A stretch of DNA of 26,322 nt from Nitrospira sp. (GTDB taxonomy: Bacteria; Nitrospirota; Nitrospiria; Nitrospirales; Nitrospiraceae): positions 48,696-75,017 of the forward strand of contig SWDL01000399.1 of the NCBI GenBank assembly GCA_005116795.1, read 5' to 3'. The position numbers and the translations under genes are program-made. The notes under the pieces are model-generated. The model was not told the origin of the DNA, ran no database searches, and saw nothing but the letters and a program-made list of their open reading frames with translations. Positions 22,497 to 26,322 of this stretch are shown piece after piece (positions within the stretch are counted from its first letter, which is position 1; every line of letters starts with the position of its first letter).

Positions 22497-24409
22497 ATGA
22501 GCGACACTCACCGAGCCGGCGAACAGGCGCCGTATTCCCTGGACTGGCTCCGACGCCAGCAGCCTGAGATCCGCCGGGAGGTGCTGGAGGAATTGACGGA
22601 TCGCGGCGACGAGGCCGCGATCGGACTGCTTGTAGCCTGCCTGTCCGACGACCATCCCGGAGTCCAACAAAAAGCGGTCAACGGTCTGATCCGCATCGGA
22701 GGGGACGGCGTGCTGCGTCAGGTCGTGGGGCTGCTCCGCGAACCGCCAGGCTTGCGCATGATGGCGACCGAGATCCTCGGTCATGTCGCGCCGACATCCC
22801 TGGAGTGTCTGCGTCCCGCCCTGGAATCTCCCGATCCCAGCGTCCGCACACTGATCATCGATGCGATCGGCCGACATGCCGGCGCGCAAGCCGGCGCGTG
22901 GCTCCTGTCGATGCTGAGCGATCCCGACGCCAATGTGCGGGCGGCCGCCGCCGAAGCCCTGGGGCGTCTGCATGTTCGTGAGGCGGTGCCGGGGTTGGTC
23001 GCGCTGCTCAATGACCATGACTAGGTCGCATACTTTGCCGCCTCAGCGCTGGCGGAGATCGGCGATGAGTCCGCGATACCCGCATTGATGGCCGTGATCG
23101 GTCGCGGCCACACCGCCGCCGCCTGCGCCGCGCTCGAAGCCGTGGGGAAGCTGGATCATGAGGGCCGGACTATTCCCGCGCTGGCCGAGCTGTTGACGTC
23201 GACGGATCGCTCCATCCTCTCCGCGTTGGTGCGTGCCCTGGTCTTCATGGCCAAGGCCAAGGGGGCCGGACTCTGGTCCTCGCTGGATCAGACTCGGTGG
23301 CTGGAGACGTTGTCGGAAATGGTGCGGGATGAAGATCGCGCCACCCGGTCGGCCGCCGTCCGCGGCCTCGGATTGCTGGGACACCGGCGGGGCACGCGCC
23401 CGATCTTAAGCGCCTATCGGGCGATGAAGGATCCGACCGACGACGAAACGGACCAGACGATCCGGGCCTTGGCGGAGACCGGCGATACGGATGTCTTGAT
23501 CAAGGCGGCGGAGCTGGACGAAGACCGGGTGAGCGATGCGGCGATCCAGGCGCTCGGCCGGCTGCAATGCCGGGAGGCCGTCACTGTGCTCGACGGTATC
23601 CGCCGGCGGAGCTGGGATTGGCGAAGGCGAAAAGTCGCCCTCGGCGCCCTGGCGCAGATCGGGACGGATCAGGCGCTCGCGATGGTGTGCGACGGGGTCG
23701 AGGATGCGACCGGCTATGTTCGCTCGGAGGCCGTGCGTCTGATCAGTGAAAGCGGCCGGACGGGTTACGTGCGCCGGGTTCTGGCGAGGTTGCAGTCCGA
23801 ACGGTACGAGGACGTCCGTCTGGAAATGGCCAAGGCGCTGCTGCGCGCCGGCACGCAGGATGTGATGATCGAACTGGTGGGCTTGCTCCGATATGGACGG
23901 GCGCCGGTCCGGGAAACCGCGGCCTGGGCAATCGGGACGGTGCGACTCCCGGAGGGGTTGGACCCGCTGGCGAAGACCATGAACGATCCGGAGTGGCAGG
24001 TGCGGCGCGCGGTGGTCGAAAGCCTGAGCGCTACCAGGATGAGCAGGCGCTGCGCGTGCTGTTGGTCGCCTTGACGGACGATCACGAGAAGGTGCGGCTT
24101 GCCGCCACGACAGGGATTGCCTCCTGGGAGAGACCGGAAGCTCGGCGGGCACTCTTGAACGTCAGCCGGCACGATCCGGATATCTGGGTCAAGCGTTGCG
24201 CCATTGAACGGCTGGGGAATGCCCGGGTCGGCGAGGCGGTCCCACACTTGAGCGCCCTCGTCGCAGATCAGTCTGCTCCGAGACTCCTCAGGCAGGCCGC
24301 GGTGGACGCCCTCTCCCGAATCGGCGGGGCGGACGCGGAGGCTGCGGTGAGCGCGGCTGGATCGGACGGGATCCTCTCCCGGAGCTCCCCGCGGCATAAC
24401 GGGAAGATC
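22497..24409 (+). pseudogene. HEAT-repeat protein, interrupted by a TAG and a frameshift
   Basis: An all-helical HEAT-repeat scaffold, with repeats such as PGVQQKAVNGLIRIGG, DPSVRTLIIDAIGRHAG, DANVRAAAAEALGRLHVREA and APVRETAAWAIGTVRLPEG. HEAT proteins of this kind mediate protein contacts; this one sits directly before cheR, so a chemotaxis partner is likely. ATG at 22497 has GGTGAGG upstream. Translation stops at TAG 23022-23024 after 175 residues (LLNDHD), but the same frame continues VAYFAASALAEIGDESAIPA, where Tyr would be expected at the stop. Around 24026-24033 the frame then shifts by one base: RRAVVESLSA continues as YQDEQALRVLLVALTDDHEK in the next frame. With both repaired, the repeats run without a stop into cheR. 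Confidence 0.85.
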
Positions 24410-25231
24410 ATGCAGCTCACTCTGGCCATTTTCGACCAGTTGCGGACCCTGATCTATGAGAAGACTGGGCTGCATTTCCAGGACAACAAAAAATACCTCC
24501 TGGAAAGCCGTCTCCAAGTGAGGCTCCGAGAGCGGCATTGCAAGACGTTTGAGGAGTACTGGCATCTCCTCCGCTATGACGCCTGGCGCGACAAAGAGCT
24601 CATCGCGTTGTTCGAACTCGTGACGACCCATGAGACCTACTTTTGCCGGGATGCCGGCCAACTCCAGGCGTTTGTGGATGTGGCGGTGCCGGCTTTGCTG
24701 AAGGCGAATGAGCGGACCCATCGCATCCGCATCTGGAGCGCGGCCTGCTCCACCGGGGACGAGCCCTATACCCTGGCCATGATGCTGTTCGAGCATCAGG
24801 CCCTGGCCAAGTGGACCATCGAGATCCTGGGAAGCGACATCAGCGAGGCGGTGCTGGCCCAGGCGCGGTCCGGCCGGTATGGCCCCTATGCGGTGCGGCA
24901 GATGCCGGCCTCGCTCCGACAGAAATACTTTACGGAGGAGGACGGCCAGTTCGTGCTGGCTCCCAAGGTCAGGCAGGTCGTGACATTCGTCAACATCAAC
25001 CTCTATGACTCAGCCCGTCTGAAATTGATCAGGGATCAGGACGTCATCTTTTGCCGGAACTGCCTGATTTACTTCGACGACAAGGGGAAGCGGAAGATCG
25101 TGGACAGTCTCTACGATTCGTTGCGGCCGGGAGGGTACCTGATCATCGGCTTCTCGGAGTCGTTGCACGGCGTGGGCCGATCGTTCAAGCCGCTCCATGC
25201 GAATCGGACGGTGATGTATCAGAAAGCGTGA
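24410..25231 (+). CDS. cheR: Chemotaxis protein methyltransferase CheR
   Basis: CheR methylates glutamates of chemoreceptors with SAM. From ATG 24410 the product is 273 residues, a normal CheR length. The N-terminal helical domain includes FDQLRTLIYEKTGLHFQDNK and LQVRLRERHCKTFEEYWHLL. The catalytic domain shows LVTTHETYFCRDAGQLQ, the SAM loop IRIWSAACSTGDEPYTLAMM, ILGSDISEAVLAQARSGRYG and DVIFCRNCLIYFDDKGKRKI. ATG 24410 has GGGAAG five bases upstream. The frame is open far upstream through HEAT repeats, so a HEAT-CheR fusion cannot be excluded; I favour separate genes because of the start site and the length. The DGILSRSSPRHN linker before it looks non-conserved. Confidence 0.93.
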   Translation: MQLTLAIFDQLRTLIYEKTGLHFQDNKKYLLESRLQVRLRERHCKTFEEYWHLLRYDAWRDKELIALFELVTTHETYFCRDAGQLQAFVDVAVPALLKANERTHRIRIWSAACSTGDEPYTLAMMLFEHQALAKWTIEILGSDISEAVLAQARSGRYGPYAVRQMPASLRQKYFTEEDGQFVLAPKVRQVVTFVNINLYDSARLKLIRDQDVIFCRNCLIYFDDKGKRKIVDSLYDSLRPGGYLIIGFSESLHGVGRSFKPLHANRTVMYQKA

Positions 25232-25252
25232 CGGGGGAAAGTAAGATTGTGT

Positions 25253-25312
25253 GATCTGGTGATTGGGCCATTTCAAGATCATGAAATCCAAAAATAGCCA
25301 AATCACCAAATC
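25253..25312. repeat. Long imperfect hairpin between cheR and the response regulator gene
   Basis: GATCTGGTGATTGGGC (25253-25268) pairs with GCCAAATCACCAAATC (25297-25312) at 14 of 16 positions, and an inner ATTTCA (25270-25275) pairs with TGAAAT (25282-25287). The element is AT-rich compared with its flanks and ends 17 bases before the next start codon. No T-tract follows, so it looks more like a folded spacer repeat or attenuator-type element than a terminator. Confidence 0.6.
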
Positions 25313-25329
25313 GTACTTGAGGTAGCACC

Positions 25330-25704
25330 ATGGCTAAGTCGGTCTTGATCGTGGATGATTGTCCCTACACGCGGAAACTGGTCAGTCTCTATCTGGCGGG
25401 ACAGGGATATGAGTTCATCCAGGCCGAAGACGGCCTCGACGCCCTGGAGCAATTGGCCCGCCGTCCCGCCGACTTGGTCATCACCGACCTGAACATGCCG
25501 CACATGGACGGCCTGGCCCTGACCCGGTCGCTCAAAGGAGACCCGGCGTATAAGAATATCCCGGTCATCATGTTAACGACCGAAACAGCCGAGAAAGAAC
25601 GAGACAGCGGCCTGCAAGCCGGGGCCGCCCGATATCTGACCAAGCCGGTGAGCCGGAGCCACCTGGCCGCCGAAGTGAAATCGTTGTTAGGCAGTCATGC
25701 GTAA
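25330..25704 (+). CDS. CheY-like single-domain response regulator
   Basis: A 124-residue receiver domain without an output domain. All switch residues are present: acidic pair Asp9/Asp10 (VLIVDDCPYTRKL), phospho-acceptor Asp53 (LVITDLNMPHMDG), Thr83 (VIMLTTET) and Lys105 (RYLTKPVS). It would be phosphorylated by a histidine kinase such as CheA. It is less similar to enteric CheY than the next gene (Tyr102 instead of the following Y-I-V-K context), so it may be a phosphate sink or serve another pathway. ATG at 25330 follows GAGGTAGC. It is 14 bases upstream of the second cheY. Confidence 0.92.
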   Translation: MAKSVLIVDDCPYTRKLVSLYLAGQGYEFIQAEDGLDALEQLARRPADLVITDLNMPHMDGLALTRSLKGDPAYKNIPVIMLTTETAEKERDSGLQAGAARYLTKPVSRSHLAAEVKSLLGSHA

Positions 25705-25718
25705 GGAGGGCAGGAGTC

Positions 25719-26099
25719 ATGCCGGCAGATCCTCACATGAAAATCATGGTGGTCGACGATATGTCCACCATGCGACGGATCGTGAAGAATATCCTGAAGC
25801 AGCTCGGCTTCAGCAACATCGAAGAGGCCGAGAACGGAAAGGATGCGTTCGAGAAGATCAAGCAGGGCGGCTTCGGGTTCGTGGTGTCGGATTGGAACAT
25901 GCCGGTCATGACCGGCATCGAGTTGCTGCGCGCGATCCGAGCCGACGCGGAACTCAAGACGCTCCCGGTCATGCTGGTGACGGCGGAAGCCCAAAAAGAA
26001 AATATCATCCAGGCGGTCCAGGCCGGCGTCAGCAATTACATCGTCAAGCCGTTCACGGCGGAGCAAATCCAAGAGAAGATCGGCAAAATCTTTCCGTGA
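25719..26099 (+). CDS. cheY: Chemotaxis response regulator CheY
   Basis: Phosphorylated CheY binds the flagellar motor switch FliM and changes rotation. The 126-residue protein has Asp13/Asp14 (IMVVDDMSTMRRIVKNIL), Asp58 in VVSDWNMPVMTGIELL, Thr88 in MLVTAEAQKENI, Tyr107 and Lys110 in SNYIVKPFTAEQI. These are one residue offset from E. coli CheY and the sequence follows it closely, so this is very probably the motor-binding CheY. ATG at 25719 has AGGAG upstream. The cheZ start follows 10 bases after the stop. Confidence 0.95.
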   Translation: MPADPHMKIMVVDDMSTMRRIVKNILKQLGFSNIEEAENGKDAFEKIKQGGFGFVVSDWNMPVMTGIELLRAIRADAELKTLPVMLVTAEAQKENIIQAVQAGVSNYIVKPFTAEQIQEKIGKIFP

Positions 26100-26109
26100 G
26101 GAGGCGTCG

Positions 26110-26322
26110 ATGAGCGGGAGCGACGAGAGCCATTTGCTGAAGAGACTCAGAGAGGTGACGCGCGAGATCGATGCCACGATGCGAACGGTCTTGACGATGG
26201 AAGGCCCGGCCGCCGATACGGTGCCGGCCCTTCCACAGGCCAGCTCGCATCTTTCCGACGTGACCGTCCTGACGGAACAGGGGACGCTCCGGGTCATGGC
26301 TTTGACGGAGGCGATTCAGGAC
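26110..26322 (+). CDS. cheZ: CheZ-type CheY-P phosphatase (3' end outside the window)
   Basis: The first 71 codons are visible, from ATG 26110 with GAGGAGG upstream. The N-terminal helix is LLKRLREVTREIDATMRTVL, followed by TVPALPQASSHLSDVTVLTE and the start of the long helix (QGTLRVMALTEAIQD). The LP-x-A-x-x-x-L-x-x-V-x-x-x-TE pattern is the CheZ N-terminal signature (E. coli LPDARDRLSYVVEMTEQAA type). CheZ speeds CheY-P dephosphorylation; its place directly after cheY fits. The catalytic Asp/Gln region lies beyond the window. Confidence 0.8.
   Translation, partial: MSGSDESHLLKRLREVTREIDATMRTVLTMEGPAADTVPALPQASSHLSDVTVLTEQGTLRVMALTEAIQD

Noticed and set aside
1282..23024. Genome-wide reassignment of TAG to tyrosine
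   Set aside because: TAG ends at least seven ordinary genes in this window at the expected protein lengths, for example fliS, the PilZ gene and the small genes at 9135 and 19417.

Overview
The window looks like a GC-rich, motile bacterium of the phylum Nitrospirota, most likely Nitrospira or a close relative. This is inferred from protein character and gene neighbourhoods (glyQ-glyS-ppdK-ribD; a flaG/fliD/fliS cluster running into GGDEF, PilZ, HEAT, CheR, CheY, CheY and CheZ genes). No database search was possible.

Layout, left half (1 to about 15.2 kb). A truncated Rrf2-family regulator (minus) diverges from a plus-strand run: glyQ, glyS, a small membrane protein, pyruvate phosphate dikinase and ribD. 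Then come a minus-strand membrane protein with a paired-CxxC tail, a small plus-strand protein with a FlgM-like motif, and a minus-strand series: orphan ABC ATPase, tRNA-Arg(CCU), an RNA-recognition-motif protein with a strong terminator, aroK, aroE, a gene remnant, an SDR dehydrogenase, trmI, and a 5'-truncated SAM methyltransferase.

Layout, right half (about 15.2 kb to the end, all plus strand). These are flagellar assembly and chemotaxis genes: flaG (5' end missing), fliD, an unknown helical protein, fliS, a second helical protein (possible export chaperone), a FlgM-like small protein, a pseudo-receiver-GAF-GGDEF protein, a PilZ protein, an excisionase-type HTH protein, a HEAT-repeat protein reading into cheR, two CheY proteins and the start of cheZ. 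Three intergenic sites share one sigma-28 (FliA) promoter pattern, upstream of fliD, the FlgM-like gene and the HTH gene. The right half therefore reads as a late flagellar/chemotaxis regulon with a c-di-GMP module inside it.

Main oddities. (1) Two otherwise normal genes, glyQ and the HEAT gene, are each cut by an in-frame TAG where a TAC tyrosine codon is expected; the HEAT gene also has an apparent one-base frameshift. TAG is an ordinary stop for many genes here, so wholesale recoding is excluded. Local mutation, sequencing error or specific readthrough remain possible. (2) At about 15.2 kb two head-to-head genes both lack their 5' ends, and the flagellin gene often found before flaG is absent. 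This looks like a deletion joint, a rearrangement or an assembly chimera. (3) The pyruvate phosphate dikinase has a four-cysteine zinc-ribbon-like insert in its PEP/pyruvate-binding domain. (4) The tRNA-Arg has mismatches in the acceptor and anticodon stems. I saw no CRISPR array, insertion sequence, phage or defence system.
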